DNA of 64,000 nt from Rhodoferax sp. (GCA_024235935.1 JACKLL010000005.1:124001-188000); one strand, 5' to 3'; shown: positions 43,058-52,528, counted from the first letter of the stretch. A program made the numbers and translations. The notes: generated by a model not told the origin, from the sequence alone.

Positions 43058-43702
43058 ATGCCACGCTCAGACCCCGCTTTCGAAATCCACCTGCATGGTG
43101 AAGTGCAATTGCGCCCGCAGGCGCAGTTCGAACAAATCCAGGAGGCGCTCAAGCCGATCTGGAAATACGCCGGTGCGCGTTCGCTGGCCGATGGTGCGCG
43201 CAGCTCGTACGAAGACGAGCCCGGCATCCGGTTCGACGCCGCGAAGCACATGCTGCAGCTGTGCTGGACCGTCGCCGGTGATGATGACTTTCGTCAGACG
43301 CTGGACGAAATGTGCATGAACCTCAACGAACTCGCGGAAACCGGCGCTGCGATCGAGGTCAGCTTTTACGACACCGAGTTCGATGACGAGGACGGCGAAG
43401 AGGACCCGGAAGCGGAATCACGCGACGACTTCATGATGCTGTTTGTCGGTCCCAATCCGGCGGCGATCATGCAGGTCCAGCGCGACCTGCTGGTGCAGGA
43501 CCTGGTGGCGCTGATGGAGCGCCACTTCGACGGCTCCGAACTCTCCGGCGTGGTGGCCGAGGTCGACAAGCTGTTCGCCCAGCGCTTCGATGCGCTGGTG
43601 AGTTCTCTGGAGATCGGCAAACCCCGTCGCGGGCCGGGTGGAGGCCATGGCGGGTCGGGACATGGGGGTGGTGGCGGCCGCAAGCCGCGCCACCTGCATT
43701 GA
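43058..43702 (+). CDS. Conserved acidic protein with Gly/His-rich tail (DUF6806-like)
   Basis: A 214-residue cytoplasmic protein. The body (FEIHLHGEVQLRPQAQFEQI; ALKPIWKYAGARSLADGARS; MLQLCWTVAGDDDFRQTLDE) resembles an uncharacterised betaproteobacterial family I recall as DUF6806. An acidic stretch DDEDGEEDPEAES sits near residue 110. The last 25 residues are RRGPGGGHGGSGHGGGGGRK with basic and His residues, probably disordered and perhaps metal-binding. No function is known. The start at 43058 was chosen because the family begins there; upstream residues look like non-coding sequence. Confidence 0.75.
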   Translation: MPRSDPAFEIHLHGEVQLRPQAQFEQIQEALKPIWKYAGARSLADGARSSYEDEPGIRFDAAKHMLQLCWTVAGDDDFRQTLDEMCMNLNELAETGAAIEVSFYDTEFDDEDGEEDPEAESRDDFMMLFVGPNPAAIMQVQRDLLVQDLVALMERHFDGSELSGVVAEVDKLFAQRFDALVSSLEIGKPRRGPGGGHGGSGHGGGGGRKPRHLH

Positions 43703-43867
43703 TGCCCGACAGGCACGCGACGGACGTGCGTTGAACGCCTCGGGTGTGCGTCACGCGCGGACGACTGCGCAGTGTGCTTGCGGTCGCATGGTCGGCCGCG
43801 CGCCGCCAGTCTTTGGCTTGTGCGCTGTGCCAGAATTGCCTCATCATCGCTCGTAGGGGGAGCTTTC

Positions 43868-45130
43868 TTGCGCAAGAAGATCAGTGTCGACCATCTGGAA
43901 CCGGGCATGTACCTGGAGCAGATCTGCGGCGCCTGGATTGACAACCCCTTTTGGCGCTCGCGCTTCGTCATCAGCGATCCCAAGGACATTGCCATGTTGC
44001 GTGCCAGCAAGGTGCGCGAGGTCTGGATCGATACCAGCAAAGGCGCCGATGTGTGGCCGGAAACGGCGGTCAGCGAATTGCGTGCCGATGACGGCACGGA
44101 CCTGGACACCGATGCAGGGCTTGCAACGCCGCGGCCCGCCCTTGACGGCATGTTCGAAGGAAGTGCTTCCCGTGAGCCGGTGCCGATTGCCGAAGAGCTT
44201 GCGCGCGCGGCTCAGATCTGCGCGGCGGGCAAGGCGGCCGTGACCTCCATGTTCCAGGAGGCCCGCATGGGCAACACCGTCGACGCAGCCGGGGTGGCAG
44301 ACCTGGTGGAGGAGATTTCCAACTCCGTGGCGCGCAACAACAGCGCACTGATCAGCCTGGCCAGGCTCAAGACGGCGGACGAGTACACCTACATGCATTC
44401 GGTGGCGGTCTGCGCCATGATGATCGCGCTGGCCCGCCAATTGAAGCTGAGTGAGGCCGAGGTGCGTTCTGCCGGCATTGCCGGCCTGCTGCATGACGTG
44501 GGCAAGATGCTGGTGCCGCTGGAGGTGCTCAACAAGCCGGGCAAACTCACCGACGCGGAGTTTGCGCTGGTCCGGGACCATCCGACAAAGGGACACGCAT
44601 TCCTGGTCGAGAGTCGCAATATCGATCCGATGGCACTCGATGTATGCCTGCACCACCACGAAAAGGTCGATGGCTCGGGATATCCGAAAAAGCTCATTGG
44701 CGACGCCATCAGCATCTACGCGAAGATGGGGGCCGTCTGCGATGTCTACGATGCCATCACGTCGAACCGGCCGTACAAGTCCGGTTGGGATCCTTCCGAG
44801 TCCTTGCGCCAGATGGGCCTGTGGGCCAGCGGCCATTTCGACCTGCCGGTCTTCCAGGCGTTTGCCAAGACGCTGGGCATCTACCCGGTGGGCTCGCTGG
44901 TTCGCCTGAACACGGGCCGCATCGGTGTCGTCATCGAGCAGTCCAAGGGGGCATTGACATTGCCGGTGGTCAAGGCCTTCTACGTCGTCGCGACGAAGGA
45001 GCGCATTGTTCCGGTGGTGACCGACCTGTCCGTGCGTGGCTGCAAGGAGCGGATCATCGCCCGCGAAAACCCGGACCAGTGGAAATTCGAAGGCCTCGAC
45101 GCCATGTGGTCGACACCTTCCTCGCCTTAG
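43868..45130 (+). CDS. HD-GYP domain cyclic-di-GMP phosphodiesterase
   Basis: A 420-residue protein. The N-terminal DUF3391-type region (KKISVDHLEPGMYLEQICGAW, about 1-150) precedes an HD-GYP domain with His209-Asp210 (GLLHDVGK), the HHHEK triad near 262 and GSGYP at 269-273. HD-GYP enzymes hydrolyse cyclic di-GMP and so affect motility and biofilm. The start is inferred to be TTG at 43868, five bases after GGGGGAG. The frame is open upstream, but residues there do not fit. No GGDEF gene is nearby. Confidence 0.86.
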   Translation: MRKKISVDHLEPGMYLEQICGAWIDNPFWRSRFVISDPKDIAMLRASKVREVWIDTSKGADVWPETAVSELRADDGTDLDTDAGLATPRPALDGMFEGSASREPVPIAEELARAAQICAAGKAAVTSMFQEARMGNTVDAAGVADLVEEISNSVARNNSALISLARLKTADEYTYMHSVAVCAMMIALARQLKLSEAEVRSAGIAGLLHDVGKMLVPLEVLNKPGKLTDAEFALVRDHPTKGHAFLVESRNIDPMALDVCLHHHEKVDGSGYPKKLIGDAISIYAKMGAVCDVYDAITSNRPYKSGWDPSESLRQMGLWASGHFDLPVFQAFAKTLGIYPVGSLVRLNTGRIGVVIEQSKGALTLPVVKAFYVVATKERIVPVVTDLSVRGCKERIIARENPDQWKFEGLDAMWSTPSSP

Positions 45131-45165
45131 CACGGCAGCAGCAGATGCCGAGCGCGCCCGCCTGA

Positions 45166-46440
45166 TCAGCAGCCGCGCGTGATCGGTACCTCGACGGGGC
45201 GCGGATGGGCTGCGTACTTGCCCAGTTCCATCTTGGCGATCGCGTTGCGGTGCACTTCATCCGGTCCGTCGGCGAAACGCAGCGTGCGGGCGTTGGCATA
45301 GGCATAGGCGAGAGGGAAGTCTTCGCACATGCCGCCGCCGCCGTGGACCTGAATCGCCCAGTCGATGACCTCGCAGGCCATCGATGGCGCAACCACCTTG
45401 ATCATCGCGATCTCGGTCCTGGCCACCTTGTTGCCAGCCACGTCCATCAGCCACGCCGCCTTGAGCGTGAGCAAGCGGGCCATGTCGATCTTGCAGCGCG
45501 CTTCGGCGATCCGCTCCTGCGTCACGGTCTGCGCCGCCACCGTCTTGCCGAAAGCCACTCGGGCCGACGCCCGGCGGCACATCAGTTCGAGCGCGCGCTC
45601 GGCCAGGCCGATCAGACGCATGCAATGGTGGATGCGTCCCGGCCCCAACCGGCCCTGGGCAATCTCGAAGCCACGTCCTTCGCCGAGCAGGATGTTGCTG
45701 ACCGGAACCCGGACGTTCTCGAACACCATTTCAACGTGTCCATGGGGCGCATCGTCGTAACCCAGCACGCTCAGCGGGCGAATGATGCGGATGCCCGCCG
45801 TATCCGCGGGCACCAGCACCATGCTTTGCTGCGAATGCCGGGGCGCCTCGGGATCGGTCTTGCCCATCACGATGAAGATCGCACAGCGCGGGTCTGCCGC
45901 GCCGGAGATCCACCATTTGCGCCCGTTGATGACGTAGTCGTCTCCCTGGCGCTCGATCCGTGTCTCGATGTTGGTGGCATCGCTGGACGCGACATCCGGC
46001 TCGGTCATCGCAAAGGCGGACCGGATTTCGCCGTCGAGCAGCGGCTTGAGCCAGCGTGCCTTGTTGGCCTCCGAGCCGTAGCGGGCAATGGTTTCCATGT
46101 TCCCGGTGTCGGGTGCCGAACAGTTGAATACCTCACTGGCCCAGGGCACGCGGCCCATGATCTCGGCCAGCGGGGCGTATTCCTGGTTGGTCAGTCCTGC
46201 GCCGGCATAACCGGAGGCCGCTTCGCTGTCGACGGGCAGGAACAGGTTCCAAAGACCGGCGGCCTTGGCCTTGGGCTTGCGGCTTTCGATCGTCTGCAAG
46301 GCGCTCCAGCGCCGGCCCGCGGCGGTATTGGCTTCAAGTTCCGCCTTGTACTCGGCTTCGGCCGGGTAGATGTGCTCGTCCATGAACCGCTGCACCTGCA
46401 CCTGCAGTTCCTTGGTGCGGGGTGAAAAATCGAAATCCAT
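45166..46440 (-). CDS. Acyl-CoA dehydrogenase, ACAD11-like
   Basis: A 424-residue flavoprotein of the acyl-CoA dehydrogenase family. It has AFAMTEPDVASSDATNIETR and the FAD-contacting GRKWWISGAADPRC in the middle. The helical C-terminal domain has RRASARVAFGKTVAAQTVTQ and QVHGGGGMCEDFPLAYAYAN. Length and motifs match the group associated with ACAD10/ACAD11. It follows the kinase-like gene by 48 bases on the same strand. In eukaryotic ACAD10/11 a kinase and this type of dehydrogenase work together on 4-hydroxyacyl-CoAs, so a similar role is plausible here. Confidence 0.87.
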   Translation of the reverse strand: MDFDFSPRTKELQVQVQRFMDEHIYPAEAEYKAELEANTAAGRRWSALQTIESRKPKAKAAGLWNLFLPVDSEAASGYAGAGLTNQEYAPLAEIMGRVPWASEVFNCSAPDTGNMETIARYGSEANKARWLKPLLDGEIRSAFAMTEPDVASSDATNIETRIERQGDDYVINGRKWWISGAADPRCAIFIVMGKTDPEAPRHSQQSMVLVPADTAGIRIIRPLSVLGYDDAPHGHVEMVFENVRVPVSNILLGEGRGFEIAQGRLGPGRIHHCMRLIGLAERALELMCRRASARVAFGKTVAAQTVTQERIAEARCKIDMARLLTLKAAWLMDVAGNKVARTEIAMIKVVAPSMACEVIDWAIQVHGGGGMCEDFPLAYAYANARTLRFADGPDEVHRNAIAKMELGKYAAHPRPVEVPITRGC

Positions 46441-46488
46441 GTCAGTCTCCTTGGGCAGGCGCAGCAGCGGCGGGCCTGATGCGACCCG

Positions 46489-47574
46489 TCAGCTGCGTTG
46501 TGCGAACGTCCAGGCCATCGTGGCCAGCGGCCGGACGCCGGCCGCCGAACTGGCTGCCTGTGCGCTTGAAGCCGTGCCAGCTTCGACCCGTTTGGCAATG
46601 CCTTGCAGGATGGCGGCAATCCGGAACAGGTTGTAGGCCATGTAGAAATTCCAGTCGGCCGCAAGCGCTTCGGGCGTGGTCAGCCCGGTGCGTTCGCAAT
46701 ACCGGCGGATGTAGGCGTCCTCGGTCGGAATGCCCAGGCTTTGCACATCCAGGCCGCCGATACCGCGAAAGGCACCTGGCGGAATGTGCCAAGCCATGCA
46801 GTGGTAGCTGAAGTCGGCCAGCGGATGGCCCAGCGTCGACAATTCCCAGTCGAGCACCGCCAGCACCCGCGGCTCGGTCGGATGGAACATCAGGTTGTCG
46901 AGCCGGAAGTCGCCATGCACCACACGCGCCATGCCGGTGTCCCGCGCTCCCTCAGGAATGTGTGTGGGCAACCAGTCGATGAGCTGGTCCATCTCGGTGA
47001 TCGGCTGCGTGACCGAGGCGGCGTATTGCTTGCTCCAGCGCCCGATCTGGCGCTCGAAGTAGTTGCCCGGCTTGCCGTAGGTCTCCAGTCCCCGGCTGGC
47101 CGGCTCGATGCTGTGCAGCGCGGAAATTACCCGGTTCATCTCGTCGTAGATCGCCGCGCGTTCGCTGTTGGACATGCCCGGCAGGGACTGGTCCCACAGC
47201 ACGCGCCCCTGTACGAACTCCATCACATAGAAGGCCCGGCCGATGACGGATTCATCCTCGCACAGGCAATACATGCGGGCCACCGGCACCTCGGTGCCCT
47301 GCAAGGCGCCCATGACCTTGAATTCGCGCTCGATCGCATGGGCCGATGGCAGCAGCCTGGCCACCGGGCCGGGCTTGGCACGCATCACGTAGCTGCGCGC
47401 AGGGGTCACCAGCTTGTAGGTCGGGTTGGATTGGCCACCCTTGAACATCTCCACCTGCAGCGGCCCCGCAAAGCCGTCCAGATGGGCCTCCAGCCAGCGC
47501 GAGAGGGCATCGGTATCGAACTGGTGCTTGTCGCTGACCGCACCGGTCCCCACGAAATGGCTGTAGTCGGTCAT
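46489..47574 (-). CDS. APH-type phosphotransferase (ACAD10/11 N-terminal-like kinase)
   Basis: A 361-residue kinase-fold protein. The N-lobe has FKGGQSNPTYKLVTPARSYV and MRAKPG, with the ATP-binding Lys in the latter. The catalytic loop is VVHGDFRLDNLMF and the metal-binding site is VLDWELSTLGHPLADF. These match the aminoglycoside-phosphotransferase-like domain of ACAD10/ACAD11, not drug-resistance enzymes. A likely role is phosphorylation of a hydroxyacyl-CoA before elimination by the adjacent dehydrogenase. The ATG follows AAGGACCCC. It starts 25 bases after the Crp-type regulator gene. Confidence 0.85.
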   Translation of the reverse strand: MTDYSHFVGTGAVSDKHQFDTDALSRWLEAHLDGFAGPLQVEMFKGGQSNPTYKLVTPARSYVMRAKPGPVARLLPSAHAIEREFKVMGALQGTEVPVARMYCLCEDESVIGRAFYVMEFVQGRVLWDQSLPGMSNSERAAIYDEMNRVISALHSIEPASRGLETYGKPGNYFERQIGRWSKQYAASVTQPITEMDQLIDWLPTHIPEGARDTGMARVVHGDFRLDNLMFHPTEPRVLAVLDWELSTLGHPLADFSYHCMAWHIPPGAFRGIGGLDVQSLGIPTEDAYIRRYCERTGLTTPEALAADWNFYMAYNLFRIAAILQGIAKRVEAGTASSAQAASSAAGVRPLATMAWTFAQRS

Positions 47575-47599
47575 GGGGTCCTTGGGTCCTTGCAATGGG

Positions 47600-48319
47600 T
47601 CAGTGTTCGGCCTCGACGATGCGCATCAGCGCTGCGCTGTCGCGCACGATCAGGCCGCTGGTTTCGATGCGGATGGATTCCTCGCGCTCCATGGCCTTGA
47701 GTTCCTGGTTGACGCGCTGGCGCGATGCACCCAGCAACTGGGCCAGTTCCTCCTGCGCCAGATGCAGGCTGATGCGCATCTCCTTGGCGTTGTCGAGATT
47801 GGCAACGCCGTAGCTGCGCACCAGGTGCAGCAACTGCTTGGCGAGTCGCGCACGCAGCGGCAGCGTGTTGAGGTCCTCGACCAGCCCGTACAGTTGCCGG
47901 ATCCGCCGCGCATGCAGGCGCAGCATGGCCTCGTACAGCTCCACATGCTGCGACAGAATTTTCATCAGGTCGGCACGCGCCACGCACAGCACGCTGCAGT
48001 CGCCATGGGCATAGGCATCGTGGGTGCGCCGGTCGCCGTCGAAGATCGAGACATCGCCGAACCAGATGCCGGGTTCGACATAGGTCAGCGTGATCTGCTT
48101 GCCCGAGATCGAGGTCGAACTGACCCGCACGGCACCCTTGGCGCAGGCGATCCACTCTTCCGGCGGGTCGCCCCGGGCGCAGATCAGGTCTCCGTTCTGG
48201 AATCGTTTGACGTAGGCGCATCGCAGGATGTCGTGCCGAAGTGACGGCGACAGGGAACTGAACCAGCGACCGGAGTTGATCGCTGCACGTTCTTCAATGG
48301 TAAGGATAGGCTCGTCCAT
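47600..48319 (-). CDS. Crp/Fnr family transcriptional regulator
   Basis: A 239-residue regulator. A cyclic-nucleotide-binding fold (about 20-130: KRFQNGDLICARGDPPEEW; GIWFGDVSIFDGDRRTHDAY) is followed by a dimer helix. The winged helix has LAQEELAQLLGASRQRVNQE as recognition helix. Fnr's cluster cysteines are absent, so it does not bind iron-sulfur. The ligand, if any, is unknown. It is the first gene of a minus-strand run with the kinase and dehydrogenase, so it probably controls them. Confidence 0.88.
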   Translation of the reverse strand: MDEPILTIEERAAINSGRWFSSLSPSLRHDILRCAYVKRFQNGDLICARGDPPEEWIACAKGAVRVSSTSISGKQITLTYVEPGIWFGDVSIFDGDRRTHDAYAHGDCSVLCVARADLMKILSQHVELYEAMLRLHARRIRQLYGLVEDLNTLPLRARLAKQLLHLVRSYGVANLDNAKEMRISLHLAQEELAQLLGASRQRVNQELKAMEREESIRIETSGLIVRDSAALMRIVEAEH

Positions 48320-48427
48320 GGTCTGTCTTGTGGGTGACTGGAAAGCAGACCCGTTGTCGCGTGTGCGACGCGACGCCAGGTGTCGATGGTCCAGGTCAGG
48401 GCCTGTGAGCGCCTGCCTGGCCGTGCC

Positions 48428-49948
48428 TCAGGCCTCTACGTGCAACAGGCTGAGCCCGATCGCACCGCGCCGCCGCAACCAGGGGCTGGGACGATAACGC
48501 GGGTCGCCGTACACCGTCTGCATGTTGAACAGCACCTCCAGCACATTGGTCGGGCCGACATGGTTGCCCATCGCCAGCGGACCCATCGGATAGCCGAGTC
48601 CGAGTCGGACCGCAATCTCCAGGTCGGCCGGTGAGCAGATCGCCTGCTGGCACATGTCGGCAGCGATGTTGACGATGGTCGCGACCACCCGCTGGGTCAC
48701 GAAGCCGCCACTGTCACGGATCACGCTGACGGCCTTTCCGTCACGCGCGAACAGCGCATGGGCCGCATCGCGCATGTCGGATCGGGTGGCCGGGTTGGTC
48801 GCCAGCACACGGCGCCGGGTCGTCGCATCGTCCATCAGCATGTCGATACCGACGGTACGCGCGGGATCGAGTCGCTCGACCACGGCGACCGTGGTCACGT
48901 CGAAACCCAGCGGCGCAACCAGCGTCAGTGCGGTTGGCGAGGGGCTCTGGCCCGTCTCGATCTGCGCGCCCAGGTTCTTGAGCAGCAGCAGCAGTTCGGC
49001 GCGTCGTGCGGCCCGTGTCGACACCCATACCGGCGGCATTTCGTCGACCTGTGGCGTGGCGGGTTCGGCCGGAACCTGCGCGGTGCCGTTGTCGTACCGG
49101 TAAAAACCCTGGCCCACCTTCTTGCCGACCATGCCTCCGGCCAGTCGCTGCGCGGTGATGACGCTGGGGCGATAGCGCGGCTCGTCGTAGTACTGCCGGT
49201 ATACCGACTCCATCACCGGGTGTGACACGTCCAGTGCCGTCAGGTCCATCAATTCGAAGGGGCCGAGCTTGAACCCGACCTGGTCCTTGAGGATACGGTC
49301 GATGGTGGCGAAGTCCGCGATGTTTTCTCCGGCGATGCGCAGTGCTTCGGTTCCATAGCCGCGGCCGGCATGGTTGACGATGAAGCCAGGGGTGTCAGCG
49401 GCCTGTACCGGTGTATGGCCCATCTCGCGCACATAGTCGGTCAGCTGCGTGCAGACGGCGGGGTCGGTACGCAGCCCGGCCACCACCTCGACCACCTTCA
49501 TCAGGGGCACCGGGTTGAAGAAATGCAATCCGGCGAAGCGTTGCGGCAGGCGCAGCCGTGCCGCAATCGCGGTGATGGACAGAGACGAGGTGTTGCTGGC
49601 CAGGACCGTGTCGTCGCTGACGATTTCCTCGAGCGCGGCAAACAATGCGGTCTTGACTTCGAGCTTTTCGACGATGGCTTCGACGACAAGCGCGCAACCG
49701 GAAAGGTCAGCAAGTGCATTGGCACATGTGACGCGGGACTTGTACTGGCGGTTCTGGTCTTCGTCGAGCCGGCCCTTCTCCAGTAACTTGTCCCATTGGG
49801 CGAACAGGTCGGTGCGGGCTTTCTCGCTGGCACCAGGCTGGTTGTCGAACAAAAGGACCTGGCTGCCGGCCTGAGCGGCCATCTGCGCGATGCCGCGTCC
49901 CATGGCGCCGGTGCCGATGATGGCGGTGGTTTGAAACGATGTCTGCAT
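48428..49948 (-). CDS. 3-hydroxyacyl-CoA dehydrogenase, two-domain form
   Basis: A 506-residue NAD-dependent enzyme. The Rossmann domain starts AIIGTGAMGRGIAQMAAQAG. SNTSSLSITAIAARL and GLHFFNPVPLMKVVEVV carry the catalytic Ser/His region, and DTPGFIVNHAGRGYGTEALR starts the first helical domain. A second 3HCDH C-terminal domain (DSGGFVTQRVVATIVNIAAD) follows, as in PaaH-like enzymes. It oxidises 3-hydroxyacyl-CoA to 3-ketoacyl-CoA. It lies 108 bases upstream of the Crp-type gene on the same strand and probably serves the same catabolic route. It is divergent from the FimV-like gene. Confidence 0.9.
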   Translation of the reverse strand: MQTSFQTTAIIGTGAMGRGIAQMAAQAGSQVLLFDNQPGASEKARTDLFAQWDKLLEKGRLDEDQNRQYKSRVTCANALADLSGCALVVEAIVEKLEVKTALFAALEEIVSDDTVLASNTSSLSITAIAARLRLPQRFAGLHFFNPVPLMKVVEVVAGLRTDPAVCTQLTDYVREMGHTPVQAADTPGFIVNHAGRGYGTEALRIAGENIADFATIDRILKDQVGFKLGPFELMDLTALDVSHPVMESVYRQYYDEPRYRPSVITAQRLAGGMVGKKVGQGFYRYDNGTAQVPAEPATPQVDEMPPVWVSTRAARRAELLLLLKNLGAQIETGQSPSPTALTLVAPLGFDVTTVAVVERLDPARTVGIDMLMDDATTRRRVLATNPATRSDMRDAAHALFARDGKAVSVIRDSGGFVTQRVVATIVNIAADMCQQAICSPADLEIAVRLGLGYPMGPLAMGNHVGPTNVLEVLFNMQTVYGDPRYRPSPWLRRRGAIGLSLLHVEA

Positions 49949-50106
49949 GCCTTGGATTATTGATCGAATTCCTGGGGCCCCTGCAGTAGCCACCCGTCGA
50001 GTCTGGAACGTGCGCTGGCAGTCCCTGCGCCCGTGCGATGCTGCCAGTGGTGCTTGCGTGCAACACCCGAGCGAGGCCCGTCGCGGGCTCAGGCACAATC
50101 GTGGCG

Positions 50107-50138
50107 TTTCCCGGGCGCGCACTCCCGCGCACGGGAAA
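50107..50138. other. Strong hairpin between the hydroxyacyl-CoA dehydrogenase and FimV-like genes
   Basis: TTTCCCG-G-GCGCG, loop CACTCC, CGCGC-A-CGGGAAA: a 12-base stem with one mismatch. The perfect palindrome CGAGGCGCCTCG follows at 50151-50162. Both lie upstream of the FimV-like start at 50208. They could be an operator, a leader structure or a terminator for an unseen transcript. Confidence 0.4.
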
Positions 50139-50207
50139 GGCATTTGCCGCCGAGGCGCCTCGATGCCGAGGCCTTTATTGTTCAGGTGACTATCGCGACT
50201 CAGACCG

Positions 50208-52400
50208 ATGCAAATTGCACAACTCCTGTCGGACATTCCCAAGCGATCGCTGGCGCTGCTGATCTTGCTGGCGAGCCTTGACAGTCAGGCGCTGACGCTT
50301 GGCCGGATTCAGGGAGCCGCCCTGATCGGTCGCCCGTTGGCGGTATCCATTGCCGTTCAGCCAGATCCTGGCCAAAGCCTGAGCAGCAGCTGTTTCGAAG
50401 CCGACGTGTTTCATGGCGATACCAAGCAGGATGCGAGCCGTGTCAAGCTGCGCCTGGAGGCGGCGGCGTCCGGTCAGGGCAGCATCCTGCGGCTGAATTC
50501 CGAGAACCCGGTCAACGAGCCCGTCGTCACGGTCTATCTGCGTGCCGGTTGCGATCAGATGGTCAGTCGGCGCTACGTCATGCTGGCGGATATCGTCAGC
50601 GAGCAGGCGGCGCCGGTGGCCCCGCGCGTCGGCGCTGTTCCTCTGGTGATACCCGGCCCGTCCGCAGCATCCCCCCAACCCGCACCGGCAACCGCGGTGT
50701 CGTCGGGGGCTGCGGCTACAGGCAATGCGGCCGAGGCAGCCGTGACGCGCCCAAGCGCGGCGTCAACCCGCGCGTCGGCCGAGCGTACAGCGCCGCCTGC
50801 CGCGCGGGCGGCCAAACGGCCGCCGAGGGCCGCTGCTCCGGCACGTCCGGCTCCCACGCCGCGTGCGGCCCCGGTCAAGCCAGCACCGGCAGCGGCTGCG
50901 GCGCCATCGGGCGCAGCGGACGAGAAGGCCCGCGCCGGTCGCAGTGCCGGGCAGTCGCGCTTGCGGCTCGATCCGCTCGAATTGCTGTCGGAGCGTGTGG
51001 CCACGCTGGAATCGGTCACCGCCAACGCGCCGGCTGAGGCGGCTGCCCGCGAGGCGCGTGATGCGCAGCGGCTGGACAGCCTGGAGGCCAGCGTCAAGTC
51101 CCTGGTGGCGCTGGCCGCCAAGAATGAGGCCAGCCTGCTTGCGCTGCGGGTCCGGCTGGAGCAGGCGCAGGCCGAGCGCTACAACAATCCGGTGGTCTAC
51201 CTGTTGCTGGCATTGCTGCTGGCCAGTCTGGTCGCGATTGCCTATCTGATGTCCCGCTCCAGCCAGCGGGCCCGCCAGGAGCCGCCCGAAAAGTGGTGGG
51301 ACGGATCGAATGTGCGTCCGCCCGTGGCTGCGGTCGTGGCAGATGCGGCCGCTGCGCCACCCGAGGCGCCGGTCCGGGACCAGGGTCCCGACTCCGGTCT
51401 GTCGGCGATTTCCGAGCCGTCACCGCTGTCGCGGCCCATCGGCCTGACACCGCCGGAACGCGGGCCGGCGCAGCAGACCCAGCCCATGACCCAGGGCATG
51501 CCGATGCGCCATGCCGGCGCGGTGCCGCCCCAGGTCGACGTCAGCCTGGTCGAGATGAGCGAGTCGACCTTCGACCGCCTGATGCAGTCCGGAACGGCAC
51601 ACAGCGGCGCACGCAAGCTGCGTGATGACGAGGTACCGTCCGCCAGCCTCCAGCGGCCCGCCGCGGCAGGGGATGAAACGGCCGCAGCCGGTCGGCCCCG
51701 CACCAGGCGCATTGATTCCGATGAACTGGTCGATATCCGCCAGCGCGCCGAGTTCTTCGTGACACTGGGGCAGACCGATCAGGCGGTTCAGGTGCTGGAG
51801 GCGCGTATTGCGCAGGACCGCGAATCGTGCCCACAGGCTTTTCTGGATCTGCTCAAGCTGTTCCACTCGCTGGGTCTTAAGGCCGACTTCATGCAGGTTC
51901 GGGAAGAGTTTTCACGGATCTTCAACGCCTCGATTCCGGAGTTCGCCGATTTCGACGAGGAAGGCAAAGACCTGGAGGACTATCCGGGCACGGTGGATCG
52001 ACTGATTGCCGTCTGGGAGCGCCCGTCGGTGCTGGACGTGATCGAACACCTGATCTATCGCCAGCAGGCCGACACATCCCACCAGTCTTTCGATCTGGCG
52101 GCCTTTCGCGACCTGCTGATGCTGCATTCGGTGGCGCAAGTGGTGCGTGGGAGCGAGGCAACGGATGCCGGTGCCTCGTGGCAACAAGGGCATGCGGCCA
52201 GCGCAGGAGCATCGCTGGATATCGATTTGTCCGATGTGTTCGGTTCGTCGGCGGAACCCGAGAGGGCGCAGTCCGACGCATTTCCGGTGCTGCCTGCAGT
52301 CGCGTCCGCGCCGTCTTCGCCAGCGCCCGATGCGGGCAATCTGATTGACTTCGATCTGACCGAGATCCCGCTCGACAACAAGAAACCCGGCGGCACCTGA
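50208..52400 (+). CDS. FimV/HubP-like pilus assembly protein
   Basis: A 730-residue protein with an export signal (KRSLALLILLASLDSQALTL). A FimV N-terminal domain with two Cys (SSSCFEADV; LRAGCDQMVSRRY) follows. Then come a Pro/Ala-rich stretch (about 145-245), a coiled coil, a single membrane helix near 327-349 and an acidic cytoplasmic part. That part includes a TPR-like segment (FFVTLGQTDQAVQVLEARIA) and an acidic C-terminus. This order is that of FimV/HubP, which organise polar type IV pili. No LysM motif is evident, and no pilus genes are adjacent. Confidence 0.72.
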   Translation: MQIAQLLSDIPKRSLALLILLASLDSQALTLGRIQGAALIGRPLAVSIAVQPDPGQSLSSSCFEADVFHGDTKQDASRVKLRLEAAASGQGSILRLNSENPVNEPVVTVYLRAGCDQMVSRRYVMLADIVSEQAAPVAPRVGAVPLVIPGPSAASPQPAPATAVSSGAAATGNAAEAAVTRPSAASTRASAERTAPPAARAAKRPPRAAAPARPAPTPRAAPVKPAPAAAAAPSGAADEKARAGRSAGQSRLRLDPLELLSERVATLESVTANAPAEAAAREARDAQRLDSLEASVKSLVALAAKNEASLLALRVRLEQAQAERYNNPVVYLLLALLLASLVAIAYLMSRSSQRARQEPPEKWWDGSNVRPPVAAVVADAAAAPPEAPVRDQGPDSGLSAISEPSPLSRPIGLTPPERGPAQQTQPMTQGMPMRHAGAVPPQVDVSLVEMSESTFDRLMQSGTAHSGARKLRDDEVPSASLQRPAAAGDETAAAGRPRTRRIDSDELVDIRQRAEFFVTLGQTDQAVQVLEARIAQDRESCPQAFLDLLKLFHSLGLKADFMQVREEFSRIFNASIPEFADFDEEGKDLEDYPGTVDRLIAVWERPSVLDVIEHLIYRQQADTSHQSFDLAAFRDLLMLHSVAQVVRGSEATDAGASWQQGHAASAGASLDIDLSDVFGSSAEPERAQSDAFPVLPAVASAPSSPAPDAGNLIDFDLTEIPLDNKKPGGT

Positions 52401-52528
52401 CGGCTGGGGCATGAGCCCTGCCAGGCTCGGTGGCGCTGGCAACCGTGCTGCGCGCAACCCACCAGCGTCTGCGCGGCCTGGTCCGGGGTCCGTGCGCTGC
52501 GGTCAACGCCGCAGGTCGGGCGACGGGA

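Noticed and set aside
46489..47574. Aminoglycoside resistance kinase.
   Set aside because: The motifs are those of the ACAD10/11-associated kinase branch, and the gene is next to an acyl-CoA dehydrogenase. Resistance is not supported.
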